Shown: positions 25,888-33,678 of the stretch, one piece after another
How the letters are laid out: the number at the start of each line of letters is the position of its first letter
How positions within the stretch are numbered: position 1 is the stretch's first letter
NCBI RefSeq assembly: GCF_041911615.1
Contig: NZ_JAYROR010000015.1
Location: 1-64,000 of the forward strand
DNA: 64,000 nt
Direction of reading: 5' to 3'
DNA from: Zoogloea sp041911615
GTDB lineage: Bacteria > Pseudomonadota > Gammaproteobacteria > Burkholderiales > Rhodocyclaceae
Translations under genes and position numbers: made by a program
The notes under the pieces: model-generated
What the model saw: only the letters and a program-made list of their open reading frames with translations
Told to the model about the DNA's origin: nothing
Databases searched by the model: none

Positions 25888-25984
25888 GGCGGTCCTCCGG
25901 CGGGTGATGACCTCATTTACGGCGCGAGCCGCCCGGGATTGAGGCCGGGCGCGGAACAGGGCGGGTCCGATCGCGGGGCGACGC

Positions 25985-25990
25985 TATAAT
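25985..25990 (+). promoter_or_regulatory. -10 box of the acuI promoter
   Basis: A consensus TATAAT lies 60 bases before the acuI ATG; no good -35 hexamer is visible 16-18 bases upstream. A GAGGAGAGG ribosome site stands at about 26035-26043. Confidence 0.45.
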
Positions 25991-26049
25991 CCGGAGACAA
26001 CCAGCCCCGGGGCGCCCCCGCGTACCCGACCAATGAGGAGAGGAAGAAC

Positions 26050-27069
26050 ATGACCAATGCCGTTTCCACCGCCGTTGCCCCGTTCCAGGCCTACGTGCTT
26101 CGACAGGACGAGAACCGCAAGGTTGCCGCCGCCATCGAGACCTGCACCGTCGATCAGCTCGACGACGGCGAGGTGTTGATCGAGGTGGCGTACTCCAGCG
26201 TCAACTACAAGGACGCGTTGGCCGCCACCGGCACCGGCAAAATCATCCGTCGCTTCCCGTGCATCGGCGGCATCGACATGTCGGGTACCGTCGTCGAGAG
26301 CACCGATCCGCGCTTCAAGGCCGGCGACGCGGTGATCGCCACCAGCTACGACATCGGCGTGGCCCACCACGGCGGCTACGCCCAGTACGCCCGCGTGCCG
26401 GCCGCTTGGGTCGTGCCGCTGCCGGCCGGCCTGTCGCTGTTCGACGCGATGGCGCTCGGCACCGCGGGCTTCACCGCCGCGCTCGCCATCGTGCGCATGG
26501 AAGACAACGGCCTGGCGCCCGCCAACGGCCCGGTGATCGTCACCGGCGCCAGTGGCGGCGTCGGCGGCCTCGCCATCGACATGCTGGCCGGCCTCGGCTA
26601 CCACGTCGTCGCCCTGAGCGGCAAAGCCCACGAAGAGGCCTACCTGCGCGAGCTCGGCGCCGCCGAGATCAAGCCCCGCAGCGACATCGACCCCGCCAAG
26701 ACCCGTCCGCTGGATGTGGGCCTGTGGGCCGGTGCGGTGGACAACGTCGGCGGCGACATCCTCGCCTGGGTGCTGTCCACGATGAAACAGGCCGGCACCG
26801 TCGCCAGCATCGGCAACGCCCAGAGCTTCAACCTCAACACCACCGTCTTCCCGCTGATCCTGCGCGGCGTGAGCCTGCTCGGGGTGGATTCCGGCTACAT
26901 GGGCGAGCCGACCCGTTCCCGCGTCTGGCAGCGCCTGGCCACCGACCTCAAGCCGCGCCACCTGGCCTCGATGACGCGCACGGTGCCGTTTGCCGAACTT
27001 CCGGGCGTTTTTAACGACTTCATCGCCGGCAAGGTCAAGGGGCGCACGGTGATTGCCGTTAAGGCTTGA
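26050..27069 (+). CDS. acuI: Acrylyl-CoA reductase AcuI (YhdH family quinone-oxidoreductase fold)
   Basis: The product is a 339-aa MDR-superfamily NADPH enzyme. AcuI reduces toxic acryloyl-CoA to propionyl-CoA. Visible motifs are YSSVNYKDALAATGTGKI, PCIGGIDMSGTVVES, GTAGFTAALAI, the nucleotide fold VTGASGGVGGLAIDML, and LLGVDSGYMGEPTR of the YhdH/AcuI group. There is no zinc site. The response-regulator gene starts 25 bases downstream and prpE follows, so acrylate/propionate-related enzymes are clustered. Confidence 0.92.
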   Translation: MTNAVSTAVAPFQAYVLRQDENRKVAAAIETCTVDQLDDGEVLIEVAYSSVNYKDALAATGTGKIIRRFPCIGGIDMSGTVVESTDPRFKAGDAVIATSYDIGVAHHGGYAQYARVPAAWVVPLPAGLSLFDAMALGTAGFTAALAIVRMEDNGLAPANGPVIVTGASGGVGGLAIDMLAGLGYHVVALSGKAHEEAYLRELGAAEIKPRSDIDPAKTRPLDVGLWAGAVDNVGGDILAWVLSTMKQAGTVASIGNAQSFNLNTTVFPLILRGVSLLGVDSGYMGEPTRSRVWQRLATDLKPRHLASMTRTVPFAELPGVFNDFIAGKVKGRTVIAVKA

Positions 27070-27094
27070 AGTCACCTCCAACAGCGAGTCCAGC

Positions 27095-28267
27095 ATGAAT
27101 GATGAAAGCGATCAGGTTCTTCCCCGGGTTCTGATCATCGACGACTCCCGGATGGTCCGGGCTTCCATCATCAGGCATGTGCGCGACCGCTTCGACGTGC
27201 GCGAGGAGGCGGACGGGGAGGCCGGCTGGCAGACGCTGCTGGTCGACCCGAGCATCCAGGCGGTCATCACCGACATCGGCATGCCCTTGCTCGATGGGTA
27301 CGGGCTGCTCGAGCGTATCCGTTCCTCGCGCCTGTCGCGCATCAGCACCTTGCCCGTCGTCGTCATCTCCGGCGACGACGAGCCCGATGTGCGGGTGCGG
27401 GCCAAGTCGGCCGGCGCCACCGACTTCATCTCCAAGAGCATCGGCAACATCGAGCTGCTGGCCCGTCTGGAGGCGCTGACCCAGCTCGCCCGCACCCAGC
27501 GCGATCTCGAAGAGAGCCGCGCCGCCCTCGCCAGTGCCAGTCCGGTCGACCCGGCCTCGGGCCTGGCCACTCAGTCCTACCTCCATTTCCACGCCTCCCA
27601 GGAGCTTTCCCTGGCCCAGCGCCGCCACGGCGCGCTGTCGGTGATGGTCATCGAGATCGACCAGTTCGACACCCTCGTCGCGCGCTACGGCGCCCATGTG
27701 GCGCAGCTCGTCAATCGCAAGCTCTCCAAGATCATGGCGACCAAACTGCGCAAGGAGGACACCGTCGCCGAACTGGCGCCGGCGCGCTTCGCCGTCGTCT
27801 CGCCGAGCACCGACATGGCCGGCGCCGCCGCCTTCGCGATGCGCCTGCAGGGCGCCATCGAGCACATCGTGATGACGTACCGCGAGGAACGCATCCGTAT
27901 TCGCCTGAGCATCGGCCTCGCCGCCGCCGACCCCGCCCAGATGCAGACCGTCAGCCACCTCATCGGCATTGCCGTGCAGCGCGTGCAGGCCGGTCAGGCC
28001 GCCGGCGGCAGCCGCGTGGTGGGCGAGGAGGGCGAGATCACTCCCGACATGCTGGCCCCGGCCCTGCCGCCGCCGCTCAGCATCGACCAGCTCCTGCAGC
28101 GGCTCGCCACCACCGGCGTCGACGCGCGCCTGCGCGCGCAGCTTCCGGACGCCATCCGGACCCTCCTTCCTTTGCTGGAATTGATAGAATCCGAGCACCC
28201 GTCCGGCCTGCCGCTTGCCACCCTCGCACGCGTCGCAGAAGCCGGTCTGGCCACGACAGCGCACTAA
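27095..28267 (+). CDS. Response regulator with degenerate GGDEF domain
   Basis: The product is 390 aa from ATG 27095. The receiver (about 10-130) is intact: IDDS, phospho-acceptor Asp60 in VITDIGMPLLDG, and Lys in FISKS. The second domain (about 155-310) has the diguanylate-cyclase fold (LSVMVIEIDQFDTLVARYG, RIRLSIGLA). Its signature loop reads ELAPARFAVVSPS, where GGDEF would be, so it cannot make c-di-GMP. The C-terminal 70 residues are helical and unassigned. It is probably a phosphorylation-controlled protein-interaction module. The 25-base spacing suggests co-transcription with acuI. Confidence 0.85.
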   Translation: MNDESDQVLPRVLIIDDSRMVRASIIRHVRDRFDVREEADGEAGWQTLLVDPSIQAVITDIGMPLLDGYGLLERIRSSRLSRISTLPVVVISGDDEPDVRVRAKSAGATDFISKSIGNIELLARLEALTQLARTQRDLEESRAALASASPVDPASGLATQSYLHFHASQELSLAQRRHGALSVMVIEIDQFDTLVARYGAHVAQLVNRKLSKIMATKLRKEDTVAELAPARFAVVSPSTDMAGAAAFAMRLQGAIEHIVMTYREERIRIRLSIGLAAADPAQMQTVSHLIGIAVQRVQAGQAAGGSRVVGEEGEITPDMLAPALPPPLSIDQLLQRLATTGVDARLRAQLPDAIRTLLPLLELIESEHPSGLPLATLARVAEAGLATTAH

Positions 28268-28339
28268 AACCACCCGGCGGGTGTCCCGACGCACCGCCAG
28301 CGCTGCCCATGTTCGGCTTTTTACTTGGGGGAGGAACCC

Positions 28340-30232
28340 ATGGCTTCATACAAGGAATTTCACAAGCGCTCCATCGAAGACCGTAACGGCTTCTGGGGCG
28401 AGCAGGCCCAGCTGATCCACTGGAACAAACAACCCGAGCAGATCTACGACTTCTCCAACCCGCCCTTCGTCAAGTGGTTCAAGGGTGGCGAGACCAACCT
28501 CTGCTACAACGCCGTCGACCGCCACGCGGAAACCAACCCGAACGGCAAGGCGCTGGTCTACATCTCTACCGAGACCAACGAAGAGAAAACCTATTCGTTC
28601 TCCGAACTGCGCACCGAAGTCATGCGCATGGCGGCGATCTACCAGAGCCTCGGTGTCAAGAAGGGCGACCGCGTCCTGATCTACATGCCGATGATCGCCG
28701 AAGCCTGCTTCGCGATGCTGGCCTGTGCCCGCATCGGTGCGATCCATTCGGTGGTGTTCGGCGGCTTCGCCTCCCACTCCCTGGCCACCCGCATCGACGA
28801 CGCCAAGCCCACCGTGATCGTCTCCGCCGACGCCGGCATGCGCGGCGGCCGCCCGGTGCCCTACAAGCACCTGCTGGACGAAGCCATCAACCTGGCCGAG
28901 CACAAGCCCGCCAAGGTGCTGATGGTCAATCGTGGCCTCGACAAGGAAATGGCCGTGGTCGAAGGCCGCGACGTGGATTACGCCACCCTGCGCGCCGCCC
29001 ACCTGGACGCCAACGTGCCGGTCACCTGGCTCGAGTCCTCCGAGCCCAGCTACATCCTGTACACCTCCGGCACCACCGGCAAGCCGAAGGGCGTGCAGCG
29101 TGACACCGGCGGCTACGCCGTGGCGCTGGCTGCGTCCATGAAGCACATCTACTGCGGCAACGCGGGCGAGACCTTCTTCTCCACCTCCGACATCGGCTGG
29201 GTGGTTGGTCACAGCTACATCATCTATGGCCCGCTGATCGCCGGCATGGCCACGATCATGTACGAAGGCACCCCGCTGCGCCCCGACGCCGGCATCTGGT
29301 GGAAGATCTGCCAGGAGCAGGAAGTCACCGTCATGTTCAGCGCGCCCACCGCCATCCGCGTGCTCAAGAAGCAGGACCCGGCCTTCCTCAAGAAGTACGA
29401 CCTCTCCAAGCTGCGCGCCCTTTACTGCGCCGGCGAGCCGATGGACGAGACCTCCCACCAGTGGATGATGGACGAGCTGGGCATCCAGGTCATCGACCAC
29501 TACTGGCAGACCGAAACCGGCTGGGCCATGCTTTCGCTGATGCCGGGCGTCGAGCACCAGGAAGTGCAGCTAGGCTCGCCGGGCTTCCCGGTGTACGGCT
29601 ACGACGTGCGCCTGTTCCGCGATGACGGCTCCGAGTGCGGCCCCAACGAGAAGGGCATCGTCGGCGTCGTGCCGCCGCTGCCGCCGGGCTGCCTGTCCAC
29701 CGTGTGGGGCGACGACAAGCGCTTCGTGTCCACCTACTTCACCCTGTTCCAGGAGCCGCAGGTCTACTCCAGCTTCGACTGGGGTATCAAGGACGACAAC
29801 GGCTACTACAAGATCCTCGGCCGCACCGACGACGTCATCAACGTCGCCGGCCACCGTCTGGGCACCCGCGAGATCGAGGAAGCGGTGCAGTCGCACCCGG
29901 CCATCGCCGAAGTCGCGGTGGTGGGCGTCGCCGACCAGCTCAAGGGCCAGATGCCGATGGCCTTCGCCGTGGTCAAGGACCCGGCCACCATCGACACCCC
30001 CGAAAAGGTCGTGGAGCTCGAGAAGGCCGTGATGAAGATCGTCGACGGCAGCCTCGGCGCCATCGCCCGTCCGGCCCGCGTGCACTTCATCTCCGGCCTG
30101 CCCAAGACCCGTTCGGGCAAGATGCTGCGCCGCTCGATCCAGGCCCTGGCCGAAGGCCGCGACCCGGGCGATCTGACGACCATCGAAGACCCGACCACGC
30201 TGGACCAGATCAAGGCCGCCCTCGGCGCCTGA
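28340..30232 (+). CDS. prpE: Propionyl-CoA synthetase PrpE
   Basis: The product is 630 aa, an AMP-forming acyl-CoA synthetase. The start ATG 28340 has GGGGGAGG just upstream. The AMP-binding loop is YTSGTTGKPKGV. HYWQTETGWAM is the A5 motif, followed by GRTDDVINVAGHRLGTREIE. The C-terminal lysine in PKTRSGKMLRR is the acetylation-regulated catalytic residue. The A4 region FSTSDIGWVVGHSYIIYGPL and length match PrpE and not Acs (about 650). It would activate propionate, and often acrylate, to the CoA thioester that AcuI handles. It ends at a strong terminator. Confidence 0.93.
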   Translation: MASYKEFHKRSIEDRNGFWGEQAQLIHWNKQPEQIYDFSNPPFVKWFKGGETNLCYNAVDRHAETNPNGKALVYISTETNEEKTYSFSELRTEVMRMAAIYQSLGVKKGDRVLIYMPMIAEACFAMLACARIGAIHSVVFGGFASHSLATRIDDAKPTVIVSADAGMRGGRPVPYKHLLDEAINLAEHKPAKVLMVNRGLDKEMAVVEGRDVDYATLRAAHLDANVPVTWLESSEPSYILYTSGTTGKPKGVQRDTGGYAVALAASMKHIYCGNAGETFFSTSDIGWVVGHSYIIYGPLIAGMATIMYEGTPLRPDAGIWWKICQEQEVTVMFSAPTAIRVLKKQDPAFLKKYDLSKLRALYCAGEPMDETSHQWMMDELGIQVIDHYWQTETGWAMLSLMPGVEHQEVQLGSPGFPVYGYDVRLFRDDGSECGPNEKGIVGVVPPLPPGCLSTVWGDDKRFVSTYFTLFQEPQVYSSFDWGIKDDNGYYKILGRTDDVINVAGHRLGTREIEEAVQSHPAIAEVAVVGVADQLKGQMPMAFAVVKDPATIDTPEKVVELEKAVMKIVDGSLGAIARPARVHFISGLPKTRSGKMLRRSIQALAEGRDPGDLTTIEDPTTLDQIKAALGA

Positions 30233-30252
30233 TCGCCCTCCAGCCCAACCCG

Positions 30253-30284
30253 AAAGCCGACCGCTCACCCGGTCGGCTTTTTTG
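30253..30284 (+). terminator. Rho-independent terminator of prpE
   Basis: A 10-bp stem AAAGCCGACC / GGTCGGCTTT (30253-30262 and 30271-30280) with an eight-base loop runs into a T-tract, 20 bases after the prpE stop. Confidence 0.9.
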
Positions 30285-30384
30285 TCTCCCAGCGGGGCGG
30301 GCGCCATCGTTCTCCGGCCGCAGAACGAATCGCCCGCCACCCCTGTCTGTCGATCATCCCACCACGTTCCGTCTGCGCCGCCCG

Positions 30385-30789
30385 ATGAACCCCTTCCGCC
30401 TGCCGATCCTGCTCCTTGTGCTCCTGCCCGGCCTTGTCGCGGCGGCCGCGCCCAGCGTCGTCTGTCACACCACCTACGGCGGCGAAACCCACGCCCATCG
30501 CGTGCGCCCGGTGGCCTCGCCCTACGGCGTCGAGGCCGTGCCCATCGGCAGCCACTTCCTGTTCAAGCCGGTGGTCGAGATCGCGCCGGCCGGGCTCTCC
30601 GCGGTCAAGATCTACACCTACGCCGATCTCGATCACGGACCGGTGCCGCTGCACCAGGCCAGCTACCCGCTGCCCCTGCGCCGCCAGGCCGGGCCCTTCG
30701 GCTTCACCGGCCAGCAGCGCGTGTACGAACCACGCCGCGACAGCGAGCTGGAATATTGGTGCGAAATCGCCCCCGGAGGCCGCCGGTGA
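30385..30789 (+). CDS. Exported hypothetical protein (134 aa)
   Basis: I do not recognise a named family. From ATG 30385 the product begins MNPFRLPILLLVLLPGLVAA, a clear signal peptide cut near AAA. The mature part of about 110 residues has two cysteines (SVVCHTTYGG and EYWCEI) that could form a disulfide, several His, and a beta-rich pattern (GSHFLFKPVVEIA, VKIYTYADL). It overlaps the CapA-like gene (GTGA), so the two are probably expressed together in the periplasm. Confidence 0.75.
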   Translation: MNPFRLPILLLVLLPGLVAAAAPSVVCHTTYGGETHAHRVRPVASPYGVEAVPIGSHFLFKPVVEIAPAGLSAVKIYTYADLDHGPVPLHQASYPLPLRRQAGPFGFTGQQRVYEPRRDSELEYWCEIAPGGRR

Positions 30790-31757
30790 GCGCCCGCCGT
30801 CTGCTGCTGGCGGCCGCGTTGCTCGTCGTGGCGCCGATGTCGCGCGCCGACACCCTGCGTCTCGTCTTCGCCGGCGACGTGATGCTCGACGACGGCCCCG
30901 GCCGGCTCATCGCCGCCGGCGGCGACCCGCTCGCCGCCTTCGCGCCGCTCCTCGCCGACGCCGACTACCGCATCGCCAACCTCGAATGCCCGGTGGCCAC
31001 CACCGGCACGCCGCTCGCCAACAAGATCTACAGCTTCCGCGCCGACCCGCGGGTGCTGTCGCGGCTGGGGGGCCGTTTCGACGCCGTCTCCCTCGCCAAC
31101 AACCACTCTGGCGATTACGGCCGCGACGCCTTCGTCGAGACCATCGCCCACCTGGACGCCGCCGGCATCCGCCGCTTCGGCGGCGGCCGCAACCTCGCCG
31201 ACGCCCACGCCCCCCTGTGGATCGAGCGCAAGGGCCTGCGCGTCGCGGTGCTCGGCTACAACGAGTTCAAGCCGCGCGCCTTCGAGGCCGGTGCCCGCCA
31301 CGCCGGCATTGCCTGGAGCGAAGACAGCCAGGTGGTCGCCGACATCCGCGCCGCCCGCAAGGCGGGGGCCGATCTGGTGATTCCCTTCATGCACTGGGGC
31401 TGGGAGCGTGAGCGCCAGCCCTCCGCGCGTCAGCGTGCCTTGGCCCGGCGCATGATCGATGCCGGCGCCGCCGCGGTAGTCGGCGGCCATCCCCACGTCA
31501 CCCAGGGCGCCGAACTGTACCGGGGCCGGCCCATCGTCTACAGCCTCGGCAACTTCGTCTTCGACGGCTTCGACGACGAGCCCGCCGGCCGCGTCGGGTG
31601 GCTGCTGCGGCTCGAACTCGACAAACGCGGCGTCGTCGCCTGGCGCACCGTCGAAGCGCAACTCGACGGCGACGGCTCGCCGGCCCCCGCGCCCGGTGCC
31701 GCCACCCCTTGCGGCCGGCGGGGCGAGCCCCGCGTCAGGCTGTGCCGCCCCCCCTGA
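30786..31757 (+). CDS. CapA family protein (capsule/poly-gamma-glutamate type metallophosphatase fold)
   Basis: The product is 323 aa from GTG 30786. A signal peptide (about 1-20, SRA-D) precedes the CapA/PgsA fold. Visible are FAGDVMLDDGPG (first metal motif), IANLECPV, VSLANNHSGDYG (N-H motif), MHWGWERE (H-W-G), GGHPHVTQGAELYRGRPIVYSLGNFVFD. The metal ligands of the calcineurin-like site are all present. The C-terminal 30 residues are low complexity. No other capsule gene is near, so the substrate is open. It pairs with the small exported protein upstream. Confidence 0.87.
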   Translation: MSARRLLLAAALLVVAPMSRADTLRLVFAGDVMLDDGPGRLIAAGGDPLAAFAPLLADADYRIANLECPVATTGTPLANKIYSFRADPRVLSRLGGRFDAVSLANNHSGDYGRDAFVETIAHLDAAGIRRFGGGRNLADAHAPLWIERKGLRVAVLGYNEFKPRAFEAGARHAGIAWSEDSQVVADIRAARKAGADLVIPFMHWGWERERQPSARQRALARRMIDAGAAAVVGGHPHVTQGAELYRGRPIVYSLGNFVFDGFDDEPAGRVGWLLRLELDKRGVVAWRTVEAQLDGDGSPAPAPGAATPCGRRGEPRVRLCRPP

Positions 31758-31969
31758 CTGCCCGCCGTCACCGCCTTGTCGGCGTTTGCGCGACGGCGAT
31801 TTTTATCGAGAAATCAACGCGAATCCCCAGGTTCAGGGCCGGGCGTCGGGAGCGATGCCACACGCCGTCGCCCCCTCGCCGCACGCCTGTGCATAGAATG
31901 GCCGCTGCATGTCCTCGCCGATCGGCGCCGCGCCACGACCCGTCAAAAAAACACCCGGAGACCACCACG

Positions 31970-32839
31970 ATGAAACTCGCCTACGCCTTGCCGTCCGCCG
32001 TCCTGGCCGCCCTGAGCGGCGCCCCCCTGGCCACCCACGCAGCCTGCCCCACCGATCTCGAAGCCGCCGCCGTGGCCGCCGCCATCGTCGCCCGCCAGCC
32101 GGTGCCCGCGCCGGCCGGCGAGATGAGCATCGCCGATGGCCTGTGCGGCCGCGACAAGGTGGTGCGCTTCCTCGCCCAGACCTACGGCGAGGTGGCCGGC
32201 TACAAGGCCGGGCTCACCAGCCCGGCGGTGCAGCAGCGCTTCAAGTACGACGCGCCCCTGCGCGGCACCCTGTTCAAATCCATGCTGGTGCCCGGCGGCA
32301 GCACGCTGCCCGCCAGCTTTGGCACTCGCCCGGTGTTCGAGGCCGACCTGCTGGTGGAAGTGGCCGACCCGGCGGCGCTGGCCAAAGCCGACACGCCGCT
32401 GGCCGCCCTCAAGGCGCTCAAAAGCTACGCGCCCTTCATCGAATTGCCCGACCTGATGGTGGCCGACCCGTCAAAACTGGGCGGCCCGATGCTGGCGATG
32501 ATCAACGTGGGCGCCCGCGCGGGCGTCGTCGGCAAGGCCATCCCCATCAAGGCGACCCCCGCGCTGGCTGAGTCCTTCGCAACCATGAGCGTCACCGTCG
32601 CCGACGCCAGCGGCGCGGTGCTCGACACCGGCAATGGCGGCGCCACCCTCGGCAACCCGCTGAATGCCGCCAGCTGGCTCGCCCGCGATCTCGCCGCCGC
32701 CGGCATTCCCCTCAAGCGCGGCGATCTGCTGTCGCTCGGGTCATTCACCAAGCTGCTGCCGCCCAAGGCCGGGCTGGCGGTGACGGTGAAATACGCAGGT
32801 CTACCGGGCGATCCGGCGGTGGGGGTGAGCTTCCGCTGA
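31970..32839 (+). CDS. Exported 2-keto-4-pentenoate hydratase/FAH-fold protein
   Basis: The product is 289 aa from ATG 31970 (GGAG ten bases upstream). The core resembles MhpD-type hydratases: GEVAGYKAGLTSPAVQQRF, FEADLLVEVADPAAL, YAPFIELPDLMV, GNPLNAASWLARDLAAAGIPLKRGDLLSLGSFTKLLPP. Unusually, residues 1-25 form a signal peptide (LATHAAC), which puts this fold in the periplasm. The metal-binding acidic residues (FEAD, FIELPD) seem kept. No aromatic-degradation genes are near. The activity outside the cytoplasm is not established. Confidence 0.8.
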   Translation: MKLAYALPSAVLAALSGAPLATHAACPTDLEAAAVAAAIVARQPVPAPAGEMSIADGLCGRDKVVRFLAQTYGEVAGYKAGLTSPAVQQRFKYDAPLRGTLFKSMLVPGGSTLPASFGTRPVFEADLLVEVADPAALAKADTPLAALKALKSYAPFIELPDLMVADPSKLGGPMLAMINVGARAGVVGKAIPIKATPALAESFATMSVTVADASGAVLDTGNGGATLGNPLNAASWLARDLAAAGIPLKRGDLLSLGSFTKLLPPKAGLAVTVKYAGLPGDPAVGVSFR

Positions 32840-32853
32840 CGCGGCTGCCGCGT

Positions 32854-32958
32854 TCAGCCCTCGTTTGCCTCGGCGAGCATCGCCTGGAGCGCGGCAATCA
32901 TCTCATCAAGCTCGGCGACCAGCCGCCCCCCGGCCTTGAGCGCGTGCGCGATGGTCAC
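32854..32958 (-). CDS. Possible 34-aa small protein between converging genes
   Basis: From a GTG at 32958 with AAGGA six to seven bases upstream, the frame encodes VTIAHALKAGGRLVAELDEM followed by IAALQAMLAEANEG. The product would be a single amphipathic helix. No family is recognised. It could be chance coding or the tail of an ancient gene. Confidence 0.2.
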   Translation of the reverse strand: MTIAHALKAGGRLVAELDEMIAALQAMLAEANEG

Positions 32959-32964
32959 TTTCAA

Positions 32965-33007
32965 TCCTTCCCCGATGACATGGGGAAGGATACCCGGGCT
33001 GCCCGGG
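32965..33007. terminator. Paired hairpins downstream of xpt
   Basis: A 9-bp stem TCCTTCCCC / GGGGAAGGA (32965-32973 and 32982-32990) is adjacent to a GC palindrome CCCGGGC-T-GCCCGGG (32993-33007). They lie just past the xpt stop. T-runs are absent, so they are weak as intrinsic terminators. Confidence 0.4.
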
Positions 33008-33018
33008 GGACGAACCGC

Positions 33019-33627
33019 CTACCCGTGCCGCGGCTGGGTCAGGATGGCGTGGCCGTCTTCGAGGCGTTCGACCTGGGCCAGGGTGGACACCGGCACCCGC
33101 AGATCCTCGATGTGCTCGCGGCCGCCCTTGAAGCGCTTTTCGACGACGAAGCCGGCGCCCAGCACCTCGGCGCCGGCTTCGCGGGCCATCGCGATGAGGG
33201 CGGCGGCGGTGCGGCCGTTGGCGAGGAAGTCGTCGACGATGACGACCCGCTGGCCGGCTTTGATGTAGCGGGTGGAGATCGCCAGCTGCGTCTCGCCGCC
33301 CTTGGTGGGCGAGGGCAGGGTGCGGCACACGGCGGGGGTCTCCACGTCGAGGGCGTACTTCTTGGCGTAGACCATCGGCACGCTGAGGGCCTGGGCGACG
33401 ATCAGCGCGGGGGCGATGCCGCTGGCCTCGGCGGTGAGGATCACGTGGGGCTGGAAGAAGGACAGCCGGCGGGCCAGCTCGTGGGCCAGCTCGAACAGGA
33501 AGGCGGGTTCGATGCGGTGGTTGAGGAAGTGGTCGATGACGAGCATCTGGCCGTCGACGCTGCCCTCGGCTTCGATGCGGCGGACGAGGGGCAGGTAGGG
33601 GGCGGTGAGGTCGAGATGGGGGCTCAT
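33019..33627 (-). CDS. xpt: Xanthine phosphoribosyltransferase
   Basis: The product is 202 aa. It converts xanthine and PRPP to XMP in purine salvage. Motifs are VIDHFLNHRIEP, VILTAEASGIAPALIVAQAL, VYAKK, and the PRPP loop VVIVDDFLANGRTAAALI. The length and these motifs match the Gram-positive-type Xpt family. No purine riboswitch is recognisable upstream, and no xanthine permease is adjacent. It lies 51 bases downstream of the TAXI-protein gene on the same strand. Confidence 0.93.
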   Translation of the reverse strand: MSPHLDLTAPYLPLVRRIEAEGSVDGQMLVIDHFLNHRIEPAFLFELAHELARRLSFFQPHVILTAEASGIAPALIVAQALSVPMVYAKKYALDVETPAVCRTLPSPTKGGETQLAISTRYIKAGQRVVIVDDFLANGRTAAALIAMAREAGAEVLGAGFVVEKRFKGGREHIEDLRVPVSTLAQVERLEDGHAILTQPRHG

Positions 33628-33678
33628 GATGGCGGTCGGGTGGGGCCGGCGCGAGGGCAGACCGGCGGATTCACTGTA

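Noticed and set aside
27095..28267. Active diguanylate cyclase
   Set aside because: The GGDEF signature is APARF, so c-di-GMP synthesis is not expected.
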